Below are positions 9,502-20,084 of a stretch of 38,976 nucleotides of DNA, piece after piece. The stretch spans positions 1,049,014 to 1,087,989 of the forward strand of contig CAMPET010000002.1 in assembly GCA_946803715.1 (NCBI GenBank), read 5' to 3'. The position numbers and the translations under genes are program-made. The notes beneath the pieces were generated by a model. It worked only from the letters and a program-made list of their open reading frames with translations. It was not told where the DNA came from and did no database searches. The number at the start of each line of letters is the position of its first letter. The stretch's first letter is position 1. The DNA is from Beroe ovata (taxonomy: Eukaryota; Ctenophora; Nuda; Beroida; Beroidae).

Positions 9502-12000
9502 TCAGAACCTGAGATGTCTCTTGTTCTTCATGATAAACCTGTTACAGTAGGGACTTTTTATAGTACATATTTTGATTAATGTACTATACATTTTCATTAA
9601 TGTACTATACATTAATGTATGAAAGGCCAGTGAGATTGGAGGAATCACAGTCTCTAACTTACTTGTCCAAATGTTCCCAGAACTTCAGGGCGCACACTGA
9701 GTCGAGATGTCGCTTGTTCTTGCTAACAGTCAGTACTGTAACATCCCATTTCTTGATATTCGGCTCCAGAGGAACCTCTTCGAACTTCAAATGAAATGCT
9801 TTCACTGTGATAATCGATTATTCAAGTGAGTGAAATCAAATAACTAAACAACAGTATGAAGTCATTTAGGGGAAATTGGTCAAGAGTGTATCCATCATTA
9901 TTCATTACTTCACTCACTTTTTGTGAAGATATTGACTGGGCTACCGTCTTTAGCGAGACTTGGCCAGCCTTTGAACTGCCAGGCTGGGCCAGCAACAAAC
10001 ACTGCTACAACCCGTTCCCACTCCTTCGGGTCAAGCCTTTGCGGACAGTCTATCAGGCGATATGGGATTGTGACTATCTGAAATATGCGACCTTAGAACA
10101 GAATTAATGTAAATGTAAGTAAGTCAGGGCCAAAGAGGGGCCAGGGAGCTTACCTGACTCATAGAAGAGAATCTCTACGAGTTACGAAAAAAATGGGATT
10201 TTACCTGATTTTCTCCAGTTATGGGAGCAGTGTGACCCCTCAACAGATTCATTTCCACCAGGTCTCTCTTCCTGCTGATGGTAACTTCAGACTGCTTCTT
10301 GTAGCCTTGCTGCTGTTTCTCTTGTGCAGTGAAATACCTGACGCAAGTGTACTAAATCAACTCTTTTTTTAATTCAACTTTTTTTTAATTCTGAATTGGT
10401 GATCATTGATGACAAATAATGGAAATAATTAGAAATAAAAGAAAATGTTTTACTTTCAAGATGCAACTTACCGATTTTCCTGGAGAAAGTCGCGCACATT
10501 ATACAGATTGATGAGGGAACTGAGTGATGCTGGCACGATAATGATGGGCGTCTTTGATTCTGAAACAGAATATCTCTATATCCACTGAGCAAAAATAATA
10601 TTTGGAGGGAAACTGAGTGAGCATAGAAATTTCAGAACAAGTAACCACGACATGTTAGTTGCAGGGATTTTTCAACATAGCATATGACATCAGCCTGATG
10701 ATTCTGCCTGATGATGTCATATGCTATGATAAAAATTCGCTGCAACTTACATGTCGTGGTTAGTTGTTCTGAAAATTTGAAAATAATAGTATTGAACTGA
10801 CTAGTATATGACTGGCTATAAAGTGTTAACATATAATCAAATTGCGAATTAAAATGAATATCTTATCAAATTGGATAAAAAAAGACAAACCTAGTGATGC
10901 AACAATGGTTTACCTCGCTTTTGTGATTTATTTGGTTTGACTGGTACTGGAACTTTTGAACTCTGTGAGGGTCGTGAAGGAGGTTTGTTACTGTACTGGG
11001 GGTTGTGCTGAGGAGTAGCTGAGGATTTCTTCATACTCGCAAATCCTCCAAGGGTATCAATCTTGAACTCCTCAGTCTCCTTTTCACCCCTGAATCGTTC
11101 CTGATCATACCTACTGTATGACTTGGGTGGAAGTTGTTTTGTCTTATCTGCATCATTATGAGATGAGGAGGTATTGGCAGCCTTAGAAGTATCAGCTCGA
11201 CTCTTAACAATTGATATAGACAGGATGTTAGTAAATGTCCTTCCAACACTCTGTAAGATATTGTTTCTGTCCCTTAAAACCCTTTCCTTACTGATAATAT
11301 CCCTTGTTACATCTATTTCGGATTCAATGAATGCTCTGTTTTCGAGGGACACTGACTCTATTTCTTCCTCTGGGACACCTCTGATTGTACTTCTCTTTTT
11401 AGCAAACCTCTTAGCTTTAATTGCAGCAATTGTCTCTACACTCATAGCTTCACTCAAGGATGAGCCAACATCATTGCTTGCAACTGAAATACCACTTATG
11501 ACAGGTTCAGGTCTGGATGAATAGCGTGCAGCAAGTGCATTCTTTTCCTGCAAAATTTGACTTTCCTTCTGAGAAACTTCTATTTTAGCTTTTTTAATAT
11601 CCTGACTTTCAACATGATCTCCCGGTCTTTTAGCAGTTGCAGATCTACTTGTCCCAAGTTCTAATGGAGCACTCTTATCTATGCTTGCTGATGTATCAGT
11701 GTCACCATTGAGATAGGCAAGAAGAGCCTTTCTATCAACACGATTAACTACAGGAACTTTTGCTGCTGCAGCTTTTTGAACATAAATTGGATGGGGAATA
11801 CTGACATTCTTCAATAAAAAGTGAAGAGCTTCTAAAGTATAGTAATCCTTGGCAACAGTTTCTCCAGCCTTGTAAACCATATAATTTGTCTTCACATTCT
11901 TGAGATAGGAAAACTCTCCAAAGATAATCTGGTCATCTTTTTCAGCCACATCACGTTTGTTGATATTGAACTGCCTTAGCAGTGTCAGGGGATCAGCCAT
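9502..12000 (-). CDS. CDC73: CDC73 / parafibromin, Paf1 complex subunit
   Basis: Subunit of the nuclear Paf1 complex, which travels with RNA polymerase II, supports elongation and is needed for H2B ubiquitination and H3K4/K79 methylation. Exons: 12000-10914, 10559-10472, 10337-10205, 10077-9918, 9804-9663 and 9538-9502, which sum to 1647 nt (548 aa; human 531), phases consistent. Exon 1 alone encodes the N-terminal two thirds ([33 protein letters not shown], a basic [11 protein letters not shown] stretch). Exons 2-6 encode the C-terminal Ras-like fold: [69 protein letters not shown], ending KNKRHLRF. The last exon supplies only 12 codons and the stop, and was found by matching the conserved HLRF terminus. 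Intron 1 contains a long hairpin. The assignment is secure. Confidence 0.96.
10626..10779. repeat. Long near-perfect inverted repeat (hairpin) in CDC73 intron 1
   Basis: Left arm 10626-10692 and right arm 10712-10779 are near-perfect reverse complements, separated by a 19-nt loop. The inner 12 bp (CATATGACATCA / TGATGTCATATG) and the outer CAGAACAA..AACCACGACATGT segments match; only a few mismatches are visible. It may be a solo palindromic MITE or a long intronic hairpin RNA precursor; nothing in the sequence decides between these. Confidence 0.9.
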
Positions 12001-13021
12001 TTGTCCTGCAAATATAACTCATTCAAAAAGATTTTGAATGCCTTAAAAGGATTAAAAAATGGTATCAGGATAGAAATGATGGAACAATCTTTCATGAATG
12101 GTCTATGAGCTTGTATGGATTATACTAGACTATAAAACTAAACAGGGTTATGGCAAGGTAAGGGACTTAGGGCTAGGATGCCAAATGATACACTCTTATC
12201 AATTAAATACACATCTTGATGACTGTAACAGACTCTCAGGAGGAATAAATACACATCTTTATAAGCGCTGGAAACTGAATTACATTTCTACAGATTTAAA
12301 CTATGAATTCAAACCTAAGAGGAGGAAGGGATAAGTGTAAGGTTAAGTAAAATTAAATAACCTTTGCCAATGTACTTCAACTACTGGTATGTGTGCACCA
12401 GGACCAAAAACAGTCGGACTGAAAGAGATGAACACTCCAGGGTGCTATTGTAACATGGGTTTTACATAAAATAGTGTGCTGTCACAGAAGTTGATAGCCT
12501 ATAAAACACATTGTCACATTGATTCTGTAGTCCAGTGAGATGGTCGGCCCTTCTGCCTCATCCCTTATATGAAGACTAGTGTTTACACCATCAACTCATT
12601 GTAATGGACTACTATGTAGGCACCAATTGTCAAACACTAGGAATTAAAAATCGGCTTTGGTCAAGAAAGAGTGCTTAAGCGCCTAGCCTGGGAGATTGTT
12701 ACTGTACTGAAACCATGGGGTTGGATACAGACCACTCAGTCATAGAAGTTGATAGCCAAATCACATTCATTGTCTACAGGTGAACACATACGTGTAATAC
12801 TTCAAGTAATTAGTTACAAGTAAAACAATATGTTTAACTAATTACACAATACTAGTGTTGGAACAATATTAAATAAAATATTGGTGTGAACACTAATAGC
12901 ACACTAGCTACAAACACTTTCATTGGAGCTCATCAATTCGCATTTCAGTAGTCAATAGTCATCTAAGAAAAATGCGCGGCGTGACAGGAAAAATATCAAA
13001 ATCAGAATATCAAAATAATTA
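12001..13021. other. Intergenic DNA upstream of CDC73 with dispersed repeats
   Basis: AT-rich, no gene recognised. It contains a copy of a dispersed repeat at about 12656-12780 and a partial third copy at 12481-12521, both related to the segment at 25840-26008. It is the probable CDC73 promoter side. Confidence 0.6.
12656..12780 (-). repeat. Dispersed SINE-like repeat, copy 1
   Basis: Shares TTTGGTCAAGA.AGAGTG, GCCTAGCCTGG, GAAACC.TGGGGTT, ACAGACC.CT and GTCA.AGAAGT.GAT with 25840-26008. On the minus strand TGACTGAGTGG resembles a pol III A box with one mismatch, followed 17 nt later by a B-box-like GGTTTC. It may be a short SINE; its borders are unclear. Confidence 0.5.
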
Positions 13022-13079
13022 CTGCATTGTGGAACTTGCCGGCTGTTGTCCGTCTACTCACTACTGACTACTGTTTCTT

Positions 13080-13440
13080 GAATTGCGTGCGGCGCTCGCA
13101 AGGCAAGGATTCGTAATTGTAATATTTCACCCTACTCTTGCTGAATGCTGGCGGGATTTAATCGCGCGCGCACCGACGATAGGGTAAAATCCTACAAGGC
13201 AAGGATCCGATCAGCCGATCACTCGATCAGTGGATAGATAACATCTGGCAATTTGGAACCAATAATCAAATCTTGTCTGGCGATGCTAGACCCAACTGAC
13301 GCGAGCCGCGAAGCGCGCGCCGCGCTCAATAAAATTCTCGAATGGGGTTATCATCGACATGGACAGCCAAAGCAAATATTTGGCAATGATGAAACGAATG
13401 TTTCATGTTGAGAATTCACATGGCGAGCCGCGCGCCCTTA
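13080..13440. repeat. GC-rich fold-back repeat, copy B
   Basis: Contains TTTCACCCTACTC against GATAGGGTAAAATCC (small hairpin, 13127-13196), then a larger fold-back. The arm around GCGCGCGCCGCGCTCAATAAAATTCTCGA (13312-13341) is complementary to the arm around GTTGAGAATTCAC..GCGCGC (13406-13436). It shares CTGGCGATGCTAG and TTATCATCGACA with copy C in inverted orientation. Confidence 0.6.
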
Positions 13441-13913
13441 ACTTCCAAATTCAAACTTTCAATTAATGATCTGATCTCACGTGTAATTTTGTAAATCGAA
13501 TTGCATGCAGTTGGAAACATTGGCCTTGGTGTTGTACTTCTCGACCGAAAATGGTTTTGACGAGTGGCATGGGATCTAATCAGAAGTCACCCTTGGATGC
13601 AAAAAAGGGAGTGTTTAAATCCGTAAGCAGTTCTTATAAATGTGATAGTCTTTTTTGCATTCATTGGACGCCTTAGTTTGGAGGTGGTGTTTATAAATGG
13701 CTGTGAATGTTTCTTTCAGATATATTAATTTCCTTAACATTCATAAATTTATCATTTCTGCAATCAAGAGGCACAGCATAGGATTAATTAAGGTCAATGT
13801 GTTAGATTTTCGATCAATTTACACTGTGAAATGTACCATACCAAGGTTTTGGAAGATTTTCACAGCATAGTTTTAGACTTTACAACACTACTTAATACAA
13901 TCAAATTTGAGGT

Positions 13914-14415
13914 ATGGCAAAGAATGGCAAGTCCCGGACGATGGATAGTGACCCGGGTGAAAATGAAAATGATGGTGGAGGAAGTTTGTCCAGTAGCAGC
14001 TGCTCAAGCTTTGAAGTGATCCAGGAGGCGGCCTCTTCTGCACCCAACATCATCAAAGATGGTATTTGCAATGCATGTCAATCTGAGGTAGACATTCTTC
14101 AATTCTCTGTTCAATGTTTCAAGTGTGAATCATTTTTCCATGCTGTTGATTGTTGTGATACATCATTCTGTGTCAGTGCTAAAACTGCATTTACACAACA
14201 TCTGAGACCTGCAATTGACAGAACTGGTTCTTATGAAAACCGATTTGGCAAGTTTTTCTTCATGTGCAATGACTGTTGCACAGAGTGGGAATTGAAGAAG
14301 GTACTAACTCATGATAAAAGAGTTGAAGTTATTGATAAGAAACTTGATAACTTGAAAAGTGAGTTTCGCAATGAGCTATCAGAAATCAAAAAATGTCTTG
14401 CTAAATCAATTCAAA
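13914..14415 (+). CDS. PHD-finger/coiled-coil protein, cut by N (copy 1)
   Basis: Open frame of 167 codons interrupted by the N at 14416. After an acidic, Ser-rich N-terminus it has a Cys/His array like a PHD finger: C52-x2-C55, C68-x2-C71, H76, C80 or C81, then C118-x2-C121. A Lys/Glu/Leu-rich stretch then looks like a coiled coil (DNLKSEFRNELSEIKK). This arrangement resembles ORF1 proteins of CR1-like non-LTR retrotransposons, but no ORF2, endonuclease or reverse transcriptase is present here, so that is an inference. It is probably the same locus as the frame at 15309, shown twice by assembly. Confidence 0.6.
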
Positions 14416-14416
14416 N

Positions 14417-15810
14417 CTGCATTGTGGAACTTGCCGGCTGTTGTCCGTCTACTCACTACTGACTACTGTTTCTTGAATTGCGTGCGGCGCTCGCAAGGCA
14501 AGGATTCGTAATTGTAATATTTCACCCTACTCTTGCTGAATGCTGGCGGGATTTAATCGCGCGCGCACCGACGATAGGGTAAAATCCTACAAGGCAAGGA
14601 TCCGATCAGCCGATCACTCGATCAGTGGATAGATAACATCTGGCAATTTGGAACCAATAATCAAATCTTGTCTGGCGATGCTAGACCCAACTGACGCGAG
14701 CCGCGAAGCGCGCGCCGCGCTCAATAAAATTCTCGAATGGGGTTATCATCGACATGGACAGCCAAAGCAAATATTTGGCAATGATGAAACGAATGTTTCA
14801 TGTTGAGAATTCACATGGCGAGCCGCGCGCCCTTAACTTCCAAATTCAAACTTTCAATTAATGATCTGATCTCACGTGTAATTTTGTAAATCGAATTGCA
14901 TGCAGTTGGAAACATTGGCCTTGGTGTTGTACTTCTCGACCGAAAATGGTTTTGACGAGTGGCATGGGATCTAATCAGAAGTCACCCTTGGATGCAAAAA
15001 AGGGAGTGTTTAAATCCGTAAGCAGTTCTTATAAATGTGATAGTCTTTTTTGCATTCATTGGACGCCTTAGTTTGGAGGTGGTGTTTATAAATGGCTGTG
15101 AATGTTTCTTTCAGATATATTAATTTCCTTAACATTCATAAATTTATCATTTCTGCAATCAAGAGGCACAGCATAGGATTAATTAAGGTCAATCTGTTAG
15201 ATTTTCGATCAATTTACACTGTGAAATGTACCATACCAAGGTTTTGGAAGATTTTCACAGCATAGTTTTAGACTTTACAACACTACTTAATACAATCAAA
15301 TTTGAGGTATGGCAAAGAATGGCAAGTCCCGGACGATGGATAGTGACCCGGGTGAAAATGAAAATGATGGTGGAGGAAGTTTGTCCAGTAGCAGCTGCTC
15401 AAGCTTTGAAGTGATCCAGGAGGCGGCCTCTTCTGCACCCAACATCATCAAAGATGGTATTTGCAATGCATGTCAATCTGAGGTAGACATTCTTCAATTC
15501 TCTGTTCAATGTTTCAAGTGTGAATCATTTTTCCATGCTGTTGATTGTTGTGATACATCATTCTGTGTCAGTGCTAAAACTGCATTTACACAACATCTGA
15601 GACCTGCAATTGACAGAACTGGTTCTTATGAAAACCGATTTGGCAAGTTTTTCTTCATGTGCAATGACTGTTGCACAGAGTGGGAATTGAAGAAGGTACT
15701 AACTCATGATAAAAGAGTTGAAGTTATTGATAAGAAACTTGATAACTTGAAAAGTGAGTTTCGCAATGAGCTATCAGAAATCAAAAAATGTCTTGCTAAA
15801 TCAATTCAAA
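14417..15810. repeat. 1,394-bp direct duplication, copy 2
   Basis: Second copy of 13022-14415, starting immediately after the N at 14416 and continuing into unique sequence at 15811-15849 before the next N at 15850. Copy 2 therefore extends the same locus about 39 bp further than copy 1. Confidence 0.95.
14475..14835. repeat. GC-rich fold-back repeat, copy B duplicate
   Basis: Identical to copy B at 13080-13440 because it lies within the 1,394-bp duplicated segment. It probably is not an independent insertion. Confidence 0.6.
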
Positions 15811-15849
15811 TGAAAGAGTCTCAGTTACAGGCTGATGCATCGAGCAATC
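15309..15849 (+). CDS. PHD-finger/coiled-coil protein, 3' end lost at N (copy 2)
   Basis: Identical to the frame at 13914 over its 167 codons, then continues for 13 more (MKESQLQADASSN) before the N at 15850. Past the N the frame enters a short inverted-repeat element, so the predicted last residues there are not part of the protein. The Cys4-His-Cys3-like finger (C52 to C121) and the predicted coiled coil are complete; the C-terminus is missing. A retrotransposon ORF1 or a host PHD protein are both possible; no downstream partner ORF is visible. Confidence 0.6.
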
Positions 15850-15850
15850 N

Positions 15851-16041
15851 GTGTCCATTGGACATGTCCATTAGACATCGAAAATGCACAAATTGTGGCC
15901 ATTGTGTCCACTGGTGTGCAATGGACAAAAATACCAAATTTTCATACTGAGCGGAATGTCTAATGGGCGTCTAATGGACGTACATTAGATGTGCATTAGA
16001 CGTGCATTAGACATTCCCTTATTGATGGACACAATGGACAC
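15851..16041. mobile_element. Short inverted-repeat (MITE-like) element
   Basis: Starts GTGTCCATTG directly after the N and ends CAATGGACAC, giving a perfect 10-bp terminal inverted repeat with further imperfect pairing inside (TGTCCATTAGACAT near the left; ATTAGACATTCCC and ATGGACACA near the right). The interior repeats variants of CATTAGAC and TAATGGACG. No ORF; no target duplication can be judged because the left flank is an N. Confidence 0.6.
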
Positions 16042-16107
16042 ATCTACAATCTTATGACCCTTTTGCCCATAACTTTTCTATTTTTTACTAGCGTTTATCT
16101 GGGGTAA

Positions 16108-18145
16108 ATGGCAGAAGAACTGGAAAAACGATGGAACAAATTAGGGAGCTCCAGTGAACTTAGACATGACCAAGAGAGGGAATTGATTCGAAAGCCAGGT
16201 ACACAGGAAAAGGGAGCTCAAATTAATGAGAGACCCTCCGAAGTCCCAAAAACTGAGAAGATATTCTTCGTGCTGATGGTTTTTCGAATGTACTCTGCGT
16301 TTTCCTCGCACATAACTGATTGTGATGAAGTATACAATTATTGGGAACCTACTCATTACCTTGTATATGGCAAAGGATTTCAGACTTGGGAATATAATCC
16401 AATGTATGGTTTAAGGTCTTACCTCTATGTAGGCCTACATTCAGGGATAGCAAAAATATTTTCACTGTTAGTATTTGACAACAAAGTTGCAGTGTTTTAC
16501 ATGACGAGAGTTTTCTTGGCGATTTTCTCTGCTGTTTCAGAAGATCAGTTTTACACATCATGCTACAAGACGTTCGGCTCATTCATAGCGAACTGTTGGC
16601 TGATATTAACCTTATTCGCACCGGGGATGTTTATATCAAGCACTGCATTCCTCCCGAGTAGCTTTGCAATGTGTTGCATAACTATTGCTTATGCAGCATG
16701 GCTTGATGCATCAAACCAGGCAGCAGTTATCTGGATAGCAATAGCAGCATTGGTAGGGTGGCCATTTGTTGCTATATTAGGGATTCCAATTGCCTATGAT
16801 ATCGTCATCAATAACAAGTCTTTGGTCGATTTTATCAGATATTTCTTGGTAGCTCTTGCTTTTACCATGGTTCCAATCCTTGCTGTTGACTTCATGATGT
16901 ATGGAAAACTTGTCATTGCCCCATTGAACATTTTGCTGTACAATGTCTATAATGTGGAGGGATCAACCCTTTATGGAACGGAACCACTCTCATATTACTT
17001 GGTCAATGGGTTCCTCAACTTCAACTTTGCCTTTTTCTTTGCATTGCTATCCCTACCACTATACATCTCATACCATTATTTCTATGAAAGAATAAACGAT
17101 AAAATATATTTTTTGCTTGCTCCAATGTACCTCTGGTTTGGCATCATGTTTTCCATGCCCCACAAGGAGGAAAGATTCTTATATCCTGTGTACCCATTCA
17201 TTTCATTGGCTGCAGCCCTTGTCTTGTGTATGACTGCTAAATGTACCTCTTCATTCTTTGGCTATCTCTATAAACATATAAAGAAAGACAATATTGTTTG
17301 TGTCTCAGGGTTTTTCGTGATATACATTGCATTCTGCATGTGCCGGATAAGTGCACTTCAAACCTATTACAATGGCCCTATGCATGTCTATAAAGACTTG
17401 TATTATGTCTCAGAGACTAATCCTACAATTTGTATTGGCAAAGAATGGCACAGATTCCCGAGTCATTTCTTTGTCCCCCATGGAGGGGACGTGGGACTCA
17501 TAAAGTCTGCATTCAAAGGGCAGTTGCCACAAAAATATGCAAGTGGTAAACATGGGACATCAGTTTCAAATGTTAATCAAAATGAATGGAATAAAGAAGA
17601 ATCGTCCGTTTATATCGACATTAAGTGAGTACCTATACTTGTGAAACATTGCCTAACTTTTAGTGCAAAGTATCATTGTAAAAATTAGTCACAAAAAATT
17701 TATCTTTCAGGAAATGTGATTATTTGATAGACTGTGATTTTGGAACCGAAAATCCCCTTGAGCCAAGATTCAATACAAAATCAGGATGGACTTCAGTGAA
17801 GAACTATTCATTTCTCAATGCTGCCGAATCCAAGAAAATAGCCAGAGCATTTAACATTCCTGGGTATTCCAAAAAGCATGTCAAATATGCTACTTATCAT
17901 CTTCTCAAAAGAACAAAGTAAGCTGAATCGAAACTTACACAGAACTTTAAAAATCCGCTTCACGGAAACAGAAGTCACTTCTGAGAAGCGAATTTTCTTT
18001 CAAAAAGCTGATACAGTAATACAGTTGTGGAAAACTCATTCCTTATAGTATCTACCTATCCCACAGGTTGATTAAAAAGCGGGAGCTTGAGGAACAGCAA
18101 GAAGCCTTCAATCGGAATAAAGATCTGAAGCATATAGAACTATGA
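16108..18145 (+). CDS. ALG9: Alpha-1,2-mannosyltransferase ALG9 (GT22 family)
   Basis: ER-membrane dolichyl-phosphate-mannose-dependent enzyme that adds the seventh and ninth mannoses to the lipid-linked oligosaccharide for N-glycosylation. Exons: 16108-17624, 17711-17917 and 18067-18145, total 1803 nt (600 aa; human about 611), phases consistent. GT22 hallmarks are the first-loop acidic motif ITDCDEVYNYWEPTHYL (D71-C-D73-E74), YGKLVIAPLNILLYNV, LYGTEPLSYYLVNGFLNFN, and PHKEERFLYPVYP (H352). Many hydrophobic membrane segments lie between. The C-terminal part ends in a charged tail (KKRELEEQQEAF). The start at 16108 follows a stop-rich region and lies just past a MITE-like element; a longer N-terminus is unlikely. 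Most of the coding region is one exon, unlike the minus-strand genes to the left. Confidence 0.95.
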
Positions 18146-18304
18146 GTTTCTGAAATCAAAGGTTTTATGGTTTCTCAAATCAAAATGGTTTCAATGAAGC
18201 TAAAGGACAGTTGCATATAACAATGATTTACCTTAACCTCTCGCTTCTATGCTTTAAATGCTATTTTCACATAGATCTTTAACATTCAAACCCAGGGAAT
18301 GGTC

Positions 18305-19755
18305 ATGAATGTCAATACCAGTAATCAGTGCAAGAAAACTCGAGTTATGACGGTTGACTTTGCGGTTGAGGAATAGGATTTGGTGTTAGCCAGGTGATAA
18401 ATACCGGGGCAAGCTCATTCATCTTTTTCCTCGAATTGCTCAGTCTTGTCTCCGATGGGATATTACTTCCAATTATCAAATGCCAGTGGAATCTCTCCAG
18501 CAGCCAGGCAACTGCATACTTGTTGTCAACGAGAATAGCATTTGGCATTGGTGGACTCATTGGGGGTAAAATCAGTGATAAGATTGGTAGACGGCTGTCT
18601 ATATTAATTGGTCTAGTATTTCAAATCACTACTGCAACCATATCAGTCCATTTATTTTCCTTAGTTTGGTACATTCTCTTCCATGCTCTTAACAAAGTTT
18701 CCTTTGGTATAATTATGCCATCTGCACATTCATATGCCGTTGAGTCTTGTCCTGCTAGTAAGAGGTTCATCGTGAAGATAATATTTGGCTATGCTGGGTG
18801 TTTTGGTACTCTTGTGGGTGCATTTGTAGGTCAGTTTTACGAGGTCTACTCGTGGCGATTCATCCAACTTCTGCTCACTTTCCCCTCTTACTTTGTATTC
18901 ATCGTGTTTTATTTCTGTATGGACCCCTCTCCACGGTTTTTGATGGTTCAAGGTAAAATTCGCCGTGCCGAAAATGTCGTCAAAAGCATGTTTAGGAGAA
19001 ATGGTAGAGTCACTGATTGGGATATTTGTTTGGAAAGTAACGCAGAGATTAATGAAGAACCAGGTACCTACATGGACTTACTTTCACCAAATCTCGCGTT
19101 GCATACCTACACACTGATGTTTTTGATGTTTATGAAAGGCATTTTCATTACAACAGTCCATATTTCGATGCCATATATCATGAAAAGAGCACTCTCTGAT
19201 ATCGAATCAGCAGAAAAAGGGATTGGGTTTCCACATGGTTGTTACTCAGGTACTGCAAATATCTACTCCAAGATGATGATGTCCATTTTACCTGATTTCT
19301 TTATCCATCCTGCCGTACTTTTATATGCTCAGAAGCATGGCCGATGTCATGCAATAAAGCAATCATTCTTCCTTTCATCATTATGTTTCGGAGCATCATA
19401 CTTCCTAAGCACCAGAGTTTCGTTGCTATTCTCCATTTCTATTGGCATGTCGCTGTCGACAGTTGCTGCTGTCCGGTCAGTCATGGCACTCTATGCAACA
19501 GAACTGTACCCCACTACCACTAGAGGTGTAGCAGGTGGGATGCTGTGGTCGGCTGATAACATGGGCAGCCTGGCTGCACCATTTCTAGTGGAGTATTTTG
19601 TGGTGGACGATCCATTGTCATTCCTGGTGTTATCTGGATTAGCCATGGGAGTCACTGGGTTAGTTAGTTCAAAGTTACAATCAGAAACATTAAACAAGCC
19701 ATTGGCTCAGTCATTAACTGATTTGAATAGACCTGATTTGAAGGTTTCTGTTTGA
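18305..19755 (+). pseudogene. SVOP-like MFS transporter with N-terminal frameshift
   Basis: Major-facilitator transporter most like the SV2/SVOP branch. One frame from ATG 18305 encodes TVDFAVEE (ATG also at 18347) and stops at TAG 18374. The neighbouring frame then gives GIGFG and continues without interruption to 19755. SVOP proteins carry a TVDEAVEAIGFG-like start, so a single missing base near 18369-18375 splits the gene. The long frame (about 450 aa) has the MFS loop motif GKISDKIGRR, a PSPRFL motif after TM6 and ATELYPTTTRGVAGG before TM11, all typical of the family, with about 11-12 hydrophobic segments. No intron is seen. It is either a genuine pseudogene, recently broken, or a sequencing error; the rest is undamaged. 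Without an ATG before 18394 in the main frame, translation from the long frame alone has no good start. Substrate unknown. Confidence 0.75.
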
Positions 19756-20084
19756 AACACCTATACTATACTAACATACTAGTTACTAAACGTATGTTTC
19801 AGTGCCATTATTATGGAGAATTACTACTATCGCCCTTACTTATTATTGAGAATTTTTATTCTTGACTTTTTTCTTTGATTGATTGATAACTTTTGAGGGT
19901 TCTGTGACTTTTAATTTATTTTTCTGAATAACTTTTTATCTGACATACTTTAATTCTATCTCAATTACCTTTTCATCTTATCATTCGATATTGATAAGAT
20001 ATCTTAGCAACCATAATAGTTGGTAGGTAGCTGTCTAGTGTCTACTGAGTGTATGTTTATTCTCAATATTCAGTTCATAGCAGT
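19756..20084. other. Intergenic DNA before the phytochelatin-synthase-like gene
   Basis: AT-rich; holds the transporter 3' flank and the promoter side of the next gene. TATTCAG at about 20066-20072 could act as a splice acceptor for a 5'UTR intron, but no upstream exon is evident. Confidence 0.5.

Larger units (their letters stand above)
13022..14415. repeat. 1,394-bp direct duplication, copy 1
   Basis: Matches 14417-15810 at a constant offset of 1395. By eye I find one difference (G at 13799, C at 15194). Copy 1 ends at the N at 14416 and copy 2 starts directly after it, which points to an unmerged contig overlap or haplotype duplicate rather than a biological tandem duplication. Confidence 0.95.

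Noticed and set aside
9856-10107. Plus-strand open frame of 83 codons
   Set aside because: It is antisense to CDC73 exon 4, whose minus-strand protein is strongly conserved.
18362-18393. Mini-intron explaining the transporter frameshift
   Set aside because: The only GT..AG pair would give an intron of about 29 nt, below splicing limits, and would remove the conserved GIGFG motif.
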